From positions 62,001 through 126,000 of the forward strand of contig ARYC01000475.1 in the NCBI GenBank assembly GCA_000711775.1: 64,000 nt of DNA. The letters run 5' to 3'. The notes beneath the pieces were generated by a model. That model saw only the letters and a program-made list of their open reading frames with translations, searched no databases and had not been told where the DNA came from. Each line of letters starts with the position of its first letter. The stretch's first letter is position 1. The translations under genes and the position numbers were made by a program. The stretch comes from Oxytricha trifallax. Its lineage: Eukaryota; Ciliophora; Spirotrichea; Sporadotrichida; Oxytrichidae. Positions 33,846-46,164 of the stretch are shown piece by piece.

Positions 33846-34565
33846 GACTTCAATAACTTAAAATTTCTTTTCTAATGATAAAATGATTTTTTAATATAAA
33901 TCTCTTTTTTTCACAGCTCATTGATTTCTCTGTCTTTCTCACTTATTTATATTGTTTTAATTTGACTAGGAAAGTTTCTTCTGTTTCCCTTTTAATACCA
34001 CAATTATTTCATCTTTCTAAGTTCTTTCTTGTTGGTACTAAATTGTAAATTGCTAAATTTGATGATTGTTTTGCACAAGTTACTTGTTTTCTCTGATACA
34101 TTCTATAGTGAGAGAATCTTTTGATTTAGCATTTCGGTTTTCTTACTTTTTTTTAACCGATTATCTCTAATAATGAATTCTTATAATAATAAAAAAATGA
34201 TAAGATTAGGTTTATTATAAGATACTAATCTCCTAATCTTTAAGTAAAGCTATTCTTTAAAGTGTTAATCATGTTCATTGCTCAATGAAGATTGTAGGTA
34301 GTTTTAGCTGTTTTAGTCCCAAATAATCAAAAAATTTACTTATATTCCTCAAGTAAAAAAGCATTTTTAATTTAAATTTAAAAAAGCTACAATACAATTA
34401 TTTATGAAGAATGATATAAATATGCAGGCAGAAAATAGTGCACTTTTATCGAGAAATAAATTTATTTTGATGACTTTTTATAAGAATTATTTTATATAAT
34501 TTAGTTTATTTAACACAAGAATAGCTTTAAAATATTATGTCAAAATTTTTATAGCCTGATTGATC
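33846..34565. other. AT-rich, no gene recognised
   Basis: Contains T-rich minus-strand traces of further coil-like sequence near 33950-34130 but with too many interruptions to call. Confidence 0.35.
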
Positions 34566-36870
34566 GGGCATTCCCAGGTTTGAGGACGAACTTAGCGAAA
34601 GATTAGTTAAGCAAACTAAACTGTGCCGTAAATTTCTAGGCATGGCCATGATTGATGACACTTCAAAGGTAAGTCTTATCCACACGATATTTATATTACT
34701 AAGGCTTTTAAACGAAAATGCATATATAAATCTTTACATCTTTCAAGCATTAAATTAAAATATTCCTATGAGGAATAAATTTTAATTGATTAATATTATT
34801 TATGAATTCTTTCTAATAATAATACCATTTATATATTCATTTTTTGAATTTGTAGACATACAAGGAAATTTGTAAAATTGAAAAGGAAAATTTAGAAAAG
34901 ATTGAAGAGGTAAGAATATGCGATTTATTACATGAAAGATAAAATCGGTTTTTTATATACTCACAACGCAAACTCATAAATCTTATTACTAAATATACTG
35001 AAAACTAAACTTTGAAAGATGTTTTATTTATATTTTAACATTGGTATGTTTGAAAAAATCCTCAATAATTTTATATTCTTTTTCAAAATTTTAACCATTT
35101 CTACACACTTCCTAAATTAAGATGCTAGTAGAACAGGAAAATCTAAAACACAGAGAATTCGAGAAAGTATCTGAAGATTTAGATTAATCTTAAACAAATT
35201 AAAATTCTATAAGCTCTGGATGACAAATACAAACAGGAGCTGGACGACTTTAAAAACCAAAATTTCGTTATAAAATTTGAGATGGCAAACAACAAGTCAG
35301 ATCATGCTGCAATCATTGGTAATAAACTGAAGGATGTATATAAGGTCATTAAATTAATGAAACATAATTTTGCATATAATTTAGATTTAAAATTAAATTT
35401 AATTAAATAAATGTATAAAATCCAAATGCGTATTAAATTTGAAGAGCTATCTAAGAAGGATAGTCAATTATTCCATGTGATTAAAATTAATTCGTTAATT
35501 TATTAATTAATATAAATAAAGTGAATATACTAAAAACTGAGTCATTTTAGTAAATGTAATCATAAAAATGATCAAACAGTATATTTTCCTAATGGCAGAT
35601 GGGTTCTTATACCCAAAGCCATAAAAATAAATCGAAATCTTTGCTCTGAAACCTCCTACATGCTCAATATTTTATACTCTCTAGTCTAATAAAAAAAAAC
35701 AGTCGAATAGTAGAAATAGGAAAAAGAAGCATTCTAAAAACGCAATAAAGAGGAGCTAAATTTGACAGTATAAATTGCTTGTGCTGCCGGTTGATGCTCT
35801 TGATTTTTATATAAGAGAAAATTTATTGCAATATATGACATGTACAATGGGATACAAACTGAGTCATGGTGTATGCTCAAACAAACTTGAAGGTATAATA
35901 GTTAATCTCCAAAATAATTCATTAAAGTATAGCAAAACAAGAAAATTTAGCAATTTCAAAAACAAATTGCTGCTAAAACTACAATTGTAAACAATTTGCG
36001 GAGTGCCATATATCTTCTTAAGATGGTAAGAAAGCTATTTATATGGAAAAATTATATTTTTTCCTATCATTTTTGCTTTACCAGAAGCCCCATTAGGGAG
36101 ATTTTTTATAAATTAGAGAATATTTAATCACAATTTATATTAAGTATTAGTTTTACTATTAAATCTGCCTTAATTATCAAGGAATACAATTACATACTTA
36201 TCTATGCTTAAAGTATTTAATTTAGATGAATTTCAATAAAAAACTCACGAGTCACCTCATGAAGCAAATATATTCAACAGAAAAATTAAAAGTACAGTTA
36301 AGATTAATTAAACTTTTTTTCTAGATGAATCTAGCATGTCAGTCAATATCTCTTGTCTTGTAAGAATCTGCAAAATAACTAGATTTAATCGATGCAGGAT
36401 ATGGTAACCTATCTGAAGCATAAAAGTAAGATTATGAAATTTATTATATTTAGATCATAATTCACTGCTAGTTAATATCACCATTAGAGTGAGAAGTGTT
36501 GAGAGGACTTATTTAGAGAGGATGTGGATATTATATGAGGGAGCAATACGATGATCACAAATGAACCTATCTATGAATATCAGTTTATCGTAGAGTTTAT
36601 GCCACGTGCAATAGAACATATTAAGAACAGTGGTGCTTACAAGCAAAAAGTCCATAAACCAGGAATGGTATGACCTTGCACATTAGGCAACATGACATTA
36701 TTGTTGCAATGTATGGAAGACTTTCTTCAAAAAGCACTAAAATATAGAAAATGCAAATATACTTGGTTTAATTGCCAAGCAGAGTGCAACTCTAGATACC
36801 ATTTAAGACACGTTCTAACTAATGCACTAGAAAGACTAAAACTAAAGAAATATAGAAATGTGTAAAATAT
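34566..36870 (+). pseudogene. Multi-exon coiled-coil gene, several in-frame TGAs at the 3' end
   Basis: A string of exon-like blocks with splice signals. 34578-34671: RFEDELSERLVKQTKLC.. to a GGTAAGT donor. 34857-34910: TYKEICKIEKENLEKIEE, acceptor TTTGTAG and donor GTAAGA. 35123-35345: VEQENLKHREFEKVSEDL and DKYKQELDDFKNQNFVIK with a one-base shift between. 35700-35770: TVEQQKQEKEAFQKRNKEE. 35940-36025: FQKQIAAKTTIVNNLRSA then GTAAG. 36325-36427: QESAKQLDLIDAGYGNLS. 36495-36870: ITNEPIYEYQFIVEFMPR, NSGAYKQKVHKPG and YTWFNCQAECNSRYHL. The last block has three in-frame TGAs. Introns are 100-300 bp and AT-rich. No family recognised. Confidence 0.5.
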
Positions 36871-36899
36871 TTAACGAAGACAGGCAATACTCAAAAACA

Positions 36900-39100
36900 A
36901 TTTGAAGAGATACTCTACTATTTTTAGCATAAAAGTTACTAAATTTAATTGAGATTGATTAAATTATAATAAAATTTAAGTTGAATATTAATCATATTAA
37001 TTGGAAAGACAAAAGAAATAGTGGCATTGTAAATTGAGCTAGTATTTGCTAAATAATATTAAATGAATCACAATGAGGAGAAAAAGCACTACGTGGACCA
37101 TGATGGATTGGTCATATGCTATAAATTTCATACATATTTTACATAGTTGGGTTAATAATTATTTTTTAAGGTGCTATTTCCTTTAAAGTAAATATTTTTT
37201 AATCTTAATTACAAGTAAAGATGTGATGATAAGTTAATACCATATCAGGGATAACCAGAAAGAAATATAAAAGAATGTCTTAAGTTTTCAAATACTCGAA
37301 AATGTGATAAAATAAAATTAAAAAAAATATAACATAAATTTATAAACTTTATTAGTCTTAACTTTGATTGTTTATCTGATTAAAACTTTAAGTCTAAACG
37401 TACTAACAATTTAAATTGAACAATTAAATTTTACAAAAAACATATATAATTTTCTTTCTTTTGGGGAATATATTAACAAAAGTAAGTCAAACTTATAAAA
37501 AATTAAAAAATATCTATTTAACAAAATTCAAAGAAAAAACAACAGATATTCTCTTAGAATTATAAAATTTATTCATAAATAATTAATAATTGAATAGTAA
37601 AGTATGAAGCAAATTAGGTTGAGCGGGTTGTTTATTAAGAAATGTGAAGGGATTTTATTATTTTAAAATAAATTAAAAGAATTATAATAATTGAATTAAA
37701 TTAAATTAATCCTTACTGTCTATGTTTATGTTATTTTTTTATATTCTCATTGACTTAAAAATAGAAGAAATATAACTTATCTTTCTTCACCATTTAAAAC
37801 TGAATGAGTTATATAACAAATAAAGTTTTTTATTATTCATTATTACATTGACTATTTGTGAACTTTAAAAATATCAAGATTCAATTTAATTAGTCTATTA
37901 AGATAAGATCTTATGAAAAGTTTATGACCATGCTTCCACCTATTATTAATAAAGCATTTATTCTATAATTTATCACTGATTTTATCAATAAAAACTTCAA
38001 AATTGCATGCATTTATCACATTGTAAAAAATGAATAAATTTTCTCTTTTCTTCATGCATGAGAGTATTGCCATCCTCCAACTTCCATTCTATCTCGGGTC
38101 ATTTTAATTTAGATGAATCATTTAATGAAGATATTTTAGAATTATTATTAATTTATAATTAATTAGTAATAAATAATATAAACTTTATTTTATTTGAAAT
38201 ATTAATAAGCAAACCTTAACTTCACATTGCTTTTTGCATTTTTAAGAATTAATATTAATTTTTTTAATTTATATTTAAATACAATTTTTAGATTTGTTAA
38301 GTTCCTAATTAAACTTTATATCCATGAGCTTAAGGTTGGCAATCAATATGTAATTAAAATAATTAATAATTAAGGAATATTCATTACAATTTTATATTGA
38401 ATTTAATTATATTTTTTATATTTGTTAATAGCATTGATATTAATATTTTAGTTAACGTTCTATTCTTATCTAAAATGTAAATGAAAAATTATTGTTCAAA
38501 ATTAAATGAAATTTATTGCAAAAATGAAGCTTACATCTATTCCTCAATCCCTTAATTAAAATATAAAAATTTTTGTATCTAAAAATTATGAATTAAAAAT
38601 TGAATAACACTTTAAAGTTTGATCAAGTGTTGATATTTAGATTTATGATTAGATTGGTATTTAATGTATCAATTAACTACATTCAAAAGATAATTGCTGA
38701 ATAAGATTTATTTCAGCAAACAAAAAATAATAAAAAAATTATTAAATTAATAAAGACTTAAAAATTAATAAATAAGATCGAATATAAACAAACAAACAAA
38801 ATTTGGCAATCAATAACATAGTATTTAGGATTGTAATAAAATGTTCTTAAAAAGTCTGTAAGTAGAGTTCTACATCAATAAATAAAACCAAGAAATATTA
38901 CAAATGTATTAATTAAATTATTTAATGAATTAATTTAATTGAGTTTATCATTCATAGTGTAAATTTTTATTGCAGCAATTATTTTATTCCCTTACAATAA
39001 AAATAATTATAATAAATGATACATAAATCAATCTTTCTTCTAAAGAAGTGTTTCAAATTATTCGAAATTAGTTTCAATTAATTTAGATAATTTAATTTTA
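36900..39100. other. Long AT-rich stretch, no gene recognised
   Basis: More than 2 kb of AT-rich sequence. A short minus-strand peptide-like frame at 38055-38110 (MTRDRMEVGGWQYSHA) and AACAAACAAACAAAA near 38790 are the only departures. No inverted-repeat pair found. Confidence 0.45.
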
Positions 39101-39249
39101 ATGAATTATAGGTGACCATACTTCCATCTGCTCAAGTCGAAAATTAAAGAAAAATTGAGAAAAAAATATATCCTAAAATTATGCTACTCTTTTAATAAAT
39201 ATGTAAAAAAAACAATGAAGTAATACCCTGCAACAAAGATTCAAATAAA

Positions 39250-39440
39250 TGGTCTTTGTACTTAAATACACAGTTTTCTCTTTCTCTGTATTTATGAATT
39301 ATCGCATCTTTTTAAAAATAAGAAATATTTCAAGAAACTTTTTCAGAGGCTCCGAGAAGGGAAAAAGCAATATCGTGATATTATGCAAATATCACAATAC
39401 GAATGAATTATTTCAGTCAGAAGAATTTCTAAATAATTAA
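39250..39440 (+). CDS. Short coding-like segment
   Basis: Two overlapping frames are open. One (FKNKKYFKKLFQRLREGKKQ, then YRDIMQISQYE and TGA at about 39403) is basic and helical; the other (GSEKGKSNIVILCKYHNTN, to a TAA read as Gln) is also protein-like. GC is higher than in the flanks. No function assigned; probably a fragment. Confidence 0.25.
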
Positions 39441-39904
39441 ATTAATCGTAATATATCTGTCTTTAAAGCAAAATCATTTGCATTTCTTACAATAAATTGT
39501 ATTCCATAATAATTCATTTATTATAAAGCTATAAGGTTTATGATTTTAAATTGAGCACGAAGTAAAAATTGTTGTTTATGATATTTATTTTATGTATTGG
39601 GAAAAAATTATATATTCAAGACATTATATATTTGAAATTTATGTCTTAATTTTTAAACCTCAAGCAATCAAAATTTAAAAATCAAAATATTGTTATTTAG
39701 TGATGCTTACTTTGAAATTATACTCTTAGCTTTATGTATTTATTTTCGTAATTTAACATTTCTAAGAATTATTTATAAATGCTTTTTTTCAGAAATTAAG
39801 ATTTCGCTTTTTTTTAATATTTCTGTAAATTTAATACCCTTTTAAGTGTTTATAACTCTTATATTATTTAAGAAGTAATTATATATGATATAGCGTCACT
39901 ACAT

Positions 39905-40323
39905 TCCAAAGGACCGTTGAAGTTCGATTTCCTCATTCTTGTGAAAGTGAGTAAGGGCACTTACACTTGGCTAGTCATGGCAGTAGGCATAGCAAGCAGC
40001 AACCCAGCTAAATCTGTAGCAACCTGCTAGAGCAGGGCCTAAGTAAAATATATCCAGCAACTATTTACGCAGGTCATACGCGTGTTGTATTCAATTTAAT
40101 GCGCTACATTTATTTGGCTTTTAATAAAGTAATTTATTTTATTCATCAGGAGTATGCAGGAGGGATCTTTGCAAATTTCTCCTTGATTTTCTCAACTGCT
40201 CCTCCATTCCTTTTGCAACTATTCTTGAATAAGTGCGGATTATACGGGGTCATTGAAAGTATTTCTGAATATGTCTTGGCAAAATAATTAGGTAGCCACC
40301 AAAGCTATGACAACAAATTTTGA
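39905..40323 (+). pseudogene. Coding segment of a probable membrane protein
   Basis: GC content jumps. One frame gives KGPLKFDFLILVKVSKGTYT and WLVMAVGIASSNPAKSVATC; from about 40040 another gives LLEQGLSKIYPATIYAGHTR, NLMRYIYLAFNKVIYFIHQ, EYAGGIFANFSLIFSTAPP and LFLNKCGLYGVIESISEY, ending in TGA at 40321. Several hydrophobic stretches suggest a membrane protein or a hydrophobic fold. The switch of frame near 40040 implies an indel. I could not match it to a family; a transporter is possible. Confidence 0.4.
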
Positions 40324-41030
40324 AAATCAAATCATATAGAAGAATCTTATTTTACTTATTATAAATGAAGTTAAATATCTCAATCTATAATACTTACTCT
40401 CAATAAATTAAGAAGCAATTATGAATTAGTTATTATAGTTTTAGTTAATAATACTTTAAATTATAATCTTGTCGATTACTTATTAATCTATAAGACAATA
40501 GTTTTAAGATGAGAGCGGAATAGATTTAGAGAAGATTTGAATATTTAAGTAGACGATCATTAATAATCAAAAACTTAGATTTATTATTATAATATTTTAA
40601 AAAACTCATTATGTTAACGGGATAAGTCTAAATTTAATTTTTAGAATTACCTCTTACAAATTAATTATCTTTGATTTTATACTAGAAAAACTTTCATATT
40701 TAAATACTTCCTTATTATTTTTATTATATTATTTTTAATCCAATTATCTTTGTTCGTTTTATTAACTTAATTATTTTTTGTTAAATTTCGTATGAATTAT
40801 TAATTAAATTTAGACATTAAAGATATTTGTAGTATTTTAGAAAATTATAGTTCATATTATCTTTTTTTAGTTATTCCATTATTATTGAATATATGGTAAA
40901 AATCATTTTTATTACATATAAAGTAAGTAAATTAAAAGTTTCTATTCTTGATAACTTAATAATTTTTTGGAAATTGTATATAATTTCTCTAATTGATTAT
41001 ATAATAATTTTAGTGCTATTAAAGTATTAG
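40324..41030. other. AT-rich, no gene recognised
   Basis: No protein-like frame and no repeats seen. Confidence 0.45.
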
Positions 41031-41032
41031 GC

Positions 41033-41367
41033 ATGATGTCTAATATAGGATTTTATATGCCAAAGAACCTGCAGTTTCTTAATGAAGAGGTAAAAAAAGG
41101 TTTCAAGGACCACCTCATATAATTCTAGAAAGAGCTTGGAGTGGAAAACTTCAAATTCCTTCAATCGGTGGGAAATAGCTGGATCATTGCAAACTCTACA
41201 AGACAGTACTTTAAAGAGACGGCAGCTAGAGATTTTCCAAAAATAATTTTTGGAAACTAAATGTCAATGAGTTTGAGATACCCCTCAAGCTGTACTTGTT
41301 CAAAGTTTACATTGTGAAATCACTATACAAGTGTCTGCTTCAATATGAAAAAAAACTTCAATATTGA
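41033..41367 (+). CDS. Hydrophilic protein segment, unknown
   Basis: Two in-frame ATGs (41033 in another frame, 41036) precede SNIGFYMPKNLQFLNEEVKK, LIQFQKELGVENFKFLQS, NSWIIANSTRQYFKETAA and a TGA at about 41335; a one-step shift near 41265 leads into NVNEFEIPLKLYLFKVYI and VKSLYKCLLQYEKKLQY with TGA at 41365. GC is well above the flanks. It precedes, on the same strand, the larger coding region at 41790-43361 and could be its 5' part. No motif recognised. Confidence 0.42.
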
Positions 41368-41789
41368 TCTAAGAAATCTAACCCTAGAAACTCCTTCAAT
41401 TAATTAATGAATTTAATCTTTATTTTTTATAAAATTTATGATGAGATTGAGTTTCATAGTTATATAAAAGTTTTCTAAAAATTCAATTCTTTCAAATTTT
41501 AACTTCAACATATTATTATCTTGAACTCTTCAATTAATTTGCATAGTTAATTTCCCAATAAAAATATTCTTAAATTAATTTTTTATAAACCTAATAACTA
41601 AATTTATCAGTTAATAAACAAATCAATTATAAAATAATAAATCATATAATTAATAATTGACGGTAATTCATAATAATTTTAGAAACAAGTGTATGAATGG
41701 AGGGGATATGCTTCCACCTAAAATGGTTATATCAATAAAATATATAAAATACAAGTTGTTGTATTTAAAAAACATTTATTGTAAAATAA

Positions 41790-43361
41790 ACAAGTATGTT
41801 TGGATAAATAGCTCAAAATGTGAATCAATCTATCCACCTATGTACCCTTTTTAAGCTCCAAACCAGTTTGCTATTCCTCCAATTAAGATCAGACTATAAT
41901 AGGTGACTCTGTCTACAGTGGCATTACTTACAACTTCATTTCCAAAGGTCATTAAAAATCAAATGTGGGAAGACCAGGGAAAAATGCCTATGATCATTAA
42001 GGGTTTCAAAGCTAATAGCAAGCTCAACAATCACTACAATCATAACCAGCCTCTGTGAACTTTAATTTGAAGTACTAAATTACTAAGAATATAAGCTCTC
42101 TTAGATTGAGGCAGAGTCTAAGAGATTAGTTGCTTTGAGTCAAGAATTAACAAAAAAATTAACTGGGCTTTGAACACCTTGAATATCTTTGTCTGCGATA
42201 CAAACTAAAACTCTACATTAGAGAATCAGCCATATTTGCTTGAGAGAATATCCAACTATCTATTTTTATTGCATTAAAAACATTGAAAGTTTGAATTACT
42301 CTGATACTTTCGAAAAAAAGAACAATATTCTTTTAGTTAATGTTCCATCTAATTTTGATGTCTAAGCGTCTCAGTAAAGCAATATACAATCACTTGGTGA
42401 TAATTAAAATATCTCGTAATATCAACAATATGGCATGTAATGCTTATTTTTAAAAAAATTTGGTTAGCTCTCAAAGAAAATCAGAAAGAGAGAAGGAAAG
42501 TACGATGAGAAGAAGAAAGAATTTATTGATGAGTTTGTTGCCTAATATCAATTATGAAGTGGAAACGCTCTTTCAAGTAACATGCCAAAAGCTAGAGGTA
42601 GAAAGCCAAAAATTAAGATCTTAGAAGAGTAGAATACTCTAGATGAGTTGAGATAGAAGAGAAAGAATTAAGTCACAGTACTTCGCCTAAGAAGTGACAG
42701 AGCTTGAACTTATTGATAGCTTAAGAATGATCATTTTGAATGTGAGAAATTTGTCTTTCATTAGAACAAATAAGCCTGTTGATTATTTAGAATTGATACT
42801 AGACTATTGTGTGGAATTTTTAATATGACTCAGTCTTTCACCTGGCAACTAAAAGTAACATTCAAAATTGTTAAACTTACTCTTGAGCAATAATCTAATC
42901 TTCATATAATTTATTATTTTATATTTAGTTTCACTTAATTGTATTAAAGATAATAGATAGCTTATATTTAATGATAAGTTAAGTAAAAACCTTTTTATCA
43001 TCCACTAATCCTTATTTTAATTAAAGCCTTTTTATTAAATTAATAAATGTATTAAAAAAGTTGGGTACTGGAATATTGAGAATAGGGAAGGATGTTTAAA
43101 AAAATTTTGTACCAAAAGTGATAGATAGACCACATCAAATTACTCATCAAAAGAAATGTATAATAATATCATTGTTTTATTTTATAAAACTAATATTTAT
43201 CAATATTAATGCTACTGGATCTCAGACCCCAAATGAGGAACGATCTAAAAATTAGCTGCACTAACATTAGCAAACTTAAATTAGCCCAATTTTATATAAC
43301 TTTGATTGTGCCTTATGAATAAGAACTTGCTTTGATTGCTTCTTTAGATGAAAAGAATTGA
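41790..43361 (+). pseudogene. Possible SWI/SNF (SWI1/BAF250-like) subunit, in segments
   Basis: Consecutive blocks in changing frames: PFQAPNQFAIPPIKIRLQ (41845); GDSVYSGITYNFISKGHQ and Q-rich SQQQAQQSLQSQPAS (41905-42115); RINKKINWALNTLNIFVCDT and ENQPYLLERISNYL (42140-42270); IESLNYSDTFEKKNNILLV (42280); KKIRKREGKYDEKKKEFIDE, an AT-hook-like PKARGRKPKIK (42575-42610); ELIDSLRMIILNVRNLSFIR and TNKPVDYLELILDYC (42700-42825); MLLDLRPQMRNDLKISCTN (43209-43361). Helical blocks containing ALNTLNI, LRNLSF and isolated N-P/N-Q residues resemble the armadillo-like C-terminal domain of SWI1/BAF250 proteins, and the AT-hook fits a chromatin role. No ARID domain was found, so the call is tentative. Confidence 0.38.
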
Positions 43362-43739
43362 AAAATTAATGCAAAAAAATTTTAGGAGATTTTGAATCCT
43401 ATTAAATTTTCACCAAGTAATTTTTGTTTATTAAGTTATAGTTTATTTTAATTTAAACTAAACTTCAAACCGTTTGCTCTTTCATTCTCTAATAGTAAAC
43501 TTAGAAATAGTTTTACTTTAATCTGCTATGTATATCTCTCTAAAAGAACTCCTGATAGTAATTTGATTTATTTTTTCTCAACTTCAAATATGAACTAAGT
43601 CTATCCAATAAGTTTATCGTCCTTCATTCTATAAAGTGATTGTTTTATCATTAGATCTGTGATCACAATTTGATCAGCTTAGTTAATAATTAATGAGGAA
43701 TTTAGTCTCCATACAAATCAATATCTATTTGTTTAAGTA
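43362..43739. other. AT-rich; possible minus-strand continuation of the WD40 gene
   Basis: Around 43600 a minus-strand frame begins MKDDKLIGQTQFIFE, which may belong to the WD40 remnant upstream, but it is short. Confidence 0.3.
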
Positions 43740-44665
43740 ACGAACACTTCATAAATTTCAATAAACAGCCATTTCATGCCCCACTACTAAATACTCTGAA
43801 TCTTTGTAAGTGTATGTATCCATGCAGTAGATAAAAGGTGGATTATATACAGGGATTGCTCCTCAAAACTTTTGGTTACTATTTCAACTATATTTTTAAA
43901 ACAACATTTCTTAATGTCTTTTAAATTTCATTGCTCTAGCTCACAATCAAAAGTAGCCGAGTACAATAGAGTGGGAGATCACTTAGAGAACATAGTCTTG
44001 AAGCATATATTTGAATGCTTGTTTTTCAATTTTTATTTAGGCTTTATTTGGAATAGTGATCTTCATTTATATTCAATTCGTATATATAAGCTTAGGCAGT
44101 GTCATCACAAGAAGCAAGTTAAATTTTGTTTTCTTCAATAATTTAAAAGTCGATGTAATATATCTCAACGTTTGCATATAGTATAATTAACTTCCTTTTT
44201 TTCAATAGAATGAAACATAAAAAAATAAATCTAAGTTTTCTGAAATACAAATATAGTAACTTAATTACTCCATGCTCATATCAAAATATGATCTCCGTTG
44301 AACTTTGCCTTAGCTTTTTTATCATCAATATTTAATAAATCACCAATCATCATATTTTTCTTGTTTAACCTTAAATCCCATATTGCCATGATTTTATCTG
44401 CTGAAGATGACAAAAGCAATCCCTAATCTAGAAACTAAGTCTGTGTTAAGTAATTCGAAGAAGTTTCTTAGTGGGATTCATATTTTAAACTGGTTCATTA
44501 TATCTATTAAATTTACAGTCTTTGAGTTTCTCTCTAGTTTGTCTCTTACTACTTTGAAAATTTTTACATTAAAAAGTCCAGATCTTGTTAATAAGGTAAA
44601 TATTCCATTTTTATTTATTATGATAAATTTAATGTTCTCAATAAAGTATTCTAATCAATCAAATT
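43740..44665 (-). pseudogene. WD40-repeat protein (WDR53-like order), with TGA at Trp positions
   Basis: Minus-strand blocks follow WD repeats in order: SGLFNVKIFKVVRDKLERNS; then LLSSSADKIMAIWDLRLNKK (44330-44390); LASCDDTAQAYIYELNINED (44080-44110); HSNICFKTMFSK-stop-SP, TLLYSATFDCELEQ-stop-NLKD (43930-44010); then NPPFIYCMDTYTYKDSEYL and VVGHEMAVY-stop-NL (43780-43850). NPPF followed by a new repeat, after xATFDxxLxxW, resembles WDR53-type proteins. Three TGAs fall exactly where the repeats want Trp (WSP and the two WD-type tryptophans). Frames also shift between blocks. Either TGG has decayed to TGA in a dead copy, or TGA is read as Trp in this gene; decay is simpler. Confidence 0.55.
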
Positions 44666-44934
44666 AGTATCAGTAAAGAAGGAAGTTTCAAATTAAATCA
44701 ATAAGATGATTATATAATTAATTAGTATCCTGTAACATGATTATTTCAATAAATCCATAATACCTTATACTATGAAGTATGATATCTTATTTTCAAATAT
44801 TTTAAAAGTTCTTTCATTTTCAGATATTCCTGGCAAAATGAGAATCAATCTATCCGCTTACCAATCAACTTGAATTTATAGCGCTTTATCTAAATCTTCT
44901 CCTTTGCATTTCCTTTTAAAAATATGAATAATTT

Positions 44935-45110
44935 AGATATACTTGCAATAGCCATGCAGGAGCCCACTATGAAATTGACCCAGTACCTCCAGTTAGCAAA
45001 TACTTTAGTTGCCAAGTGAATGCAAAAAACATGGTTTTGAAGAAATAACCGCCCAAGAAACCCAAATACTTATAAATCACACATTTATTTAAGCTATATA
45101 TAGTCTCTTC
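44935..45110 (+). CDS. Short coding segment, unknown
   Basis: A frame reads HAGAHYEIDPVPPVSKYFSC, QVNAKNMVLKKQPPKKPKYL; an overlapping one reads LAIAMQEPTMKLTQYLQLAN. GC content is above background. The first frame, with its Pro/Lys-rich end, looks more like a linker region of a protein. A run of nine or more C at 45148 follows in the AT-rich flank. No function assigned. Confidence 0.3.
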
Positions 45111-45387
45111 CCATATTTATTTTTATAATTATATGTTCTAACAAAACCCCCCCCCAACCCCTTTATAATAATTTTTTTAATTATCTAAAAACATATTCTT
45201 ATGTTTTTCATCATGCTCTATCATAAAAAAATCTTGAGCTGCGAGTAGCTTCTGTTATTTGTTATTTTGTTTGATAAGCTTCATCACATCTGTTGACTTT
45301 AATGAATTCATGCTTCTTTCGGAAACATTTCAATTTCAATATATTTTGAGTGTCATTTATTTATTTAAATTATATCTATCATTCTAC

Positions 45388-45790
45388 GAATACATTTGGT
45401 TTGGGAAATTAAGTTTAAGTTTAAAATAAATTAATTATAAATATTGGCAGTTAACTTTCTGGAAACCTAGACAATATGGTACTTTTCGATAGAGAATTAA
45501 AAGTTAGCTGGACTTTACTATTGCCGGTTCCCCTCTATCGCATACTGAAGCGAGATAGCTTCACTTTAATTATTGGTTATTTTGTTTAGAAGATTTTTAT
45601 GCCAAAATTAAAGTGAAATTATCTCGCTTCAGTATGCGATAGAGGGGAAACCGGCAATAGTAAAGTCCAGCTAATTTTTAATTCTCTATCGAAAAGTACC
45701 ATATTGTCTAGGTTTCCAGAAAGTTAACTGCCAATATTTATAATTAATTTATTTTAAATTCAAACTTAGTTTCCCAAATCAAATGTATTC
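45388..45790. repeat. Long palindrome, about 185-bp arms and 34-bp loop
   Basis: The arm 45388-45571 is repeated in reverse at 45606-45790 with roughly 95 percent identity, including GC-richer core CTATTGCCGGTTCCCCTCTA and its inverse. The loop (45572-45605) is AT-rich. There is no ORF. This is the structure of a short inverted-repeat transposon reduced to its ends (a foldback element or MITE); no flanking target duplication is obvious. The high arm identity suggests it is young or kept by gene conversion. Confidence 0.8.
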
Positions 45791-46164
45791 CTACAATGAT
45801 AAACTTACTTTTATTTTAATTTATAATTTTAGATATTTTTAATTTTTCTACAATCGAAATTATTCTTATGATTTTATTAATGTTTTTTAGTTTTCCAAAC
45901 AAAATGTATTCTCAAATATAATTAACAATGAACTCAATTTTAAGTATTAAAGTAATTCTATAGTATAATATTTTACAAAAGTTACAATTGAATTCAATAC
46001 ATTATTTAGCAATATGGATTATAAATTTCATTAACCTATTTAAAATAACCCTCATAATTTAATAATGGATATTACCGATATGCTTATCTCAAAGTTGAGG
46101 AAAAATGATGCAAAAATTTAATCTTATTTCTTAAAATCACTTTTCTGTTCAATTTTTGAGAACG

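Noticed and set aside
36495..36870. UGA read as tryptophan throughout
   Set aside because: Some TGAs fall at Trp sites, but those in the kinesin switch II region do not, and intact ORFs here (58380-59783, 27830-29203, 19296-19814) end at TGA, so UGA is treated as stop.
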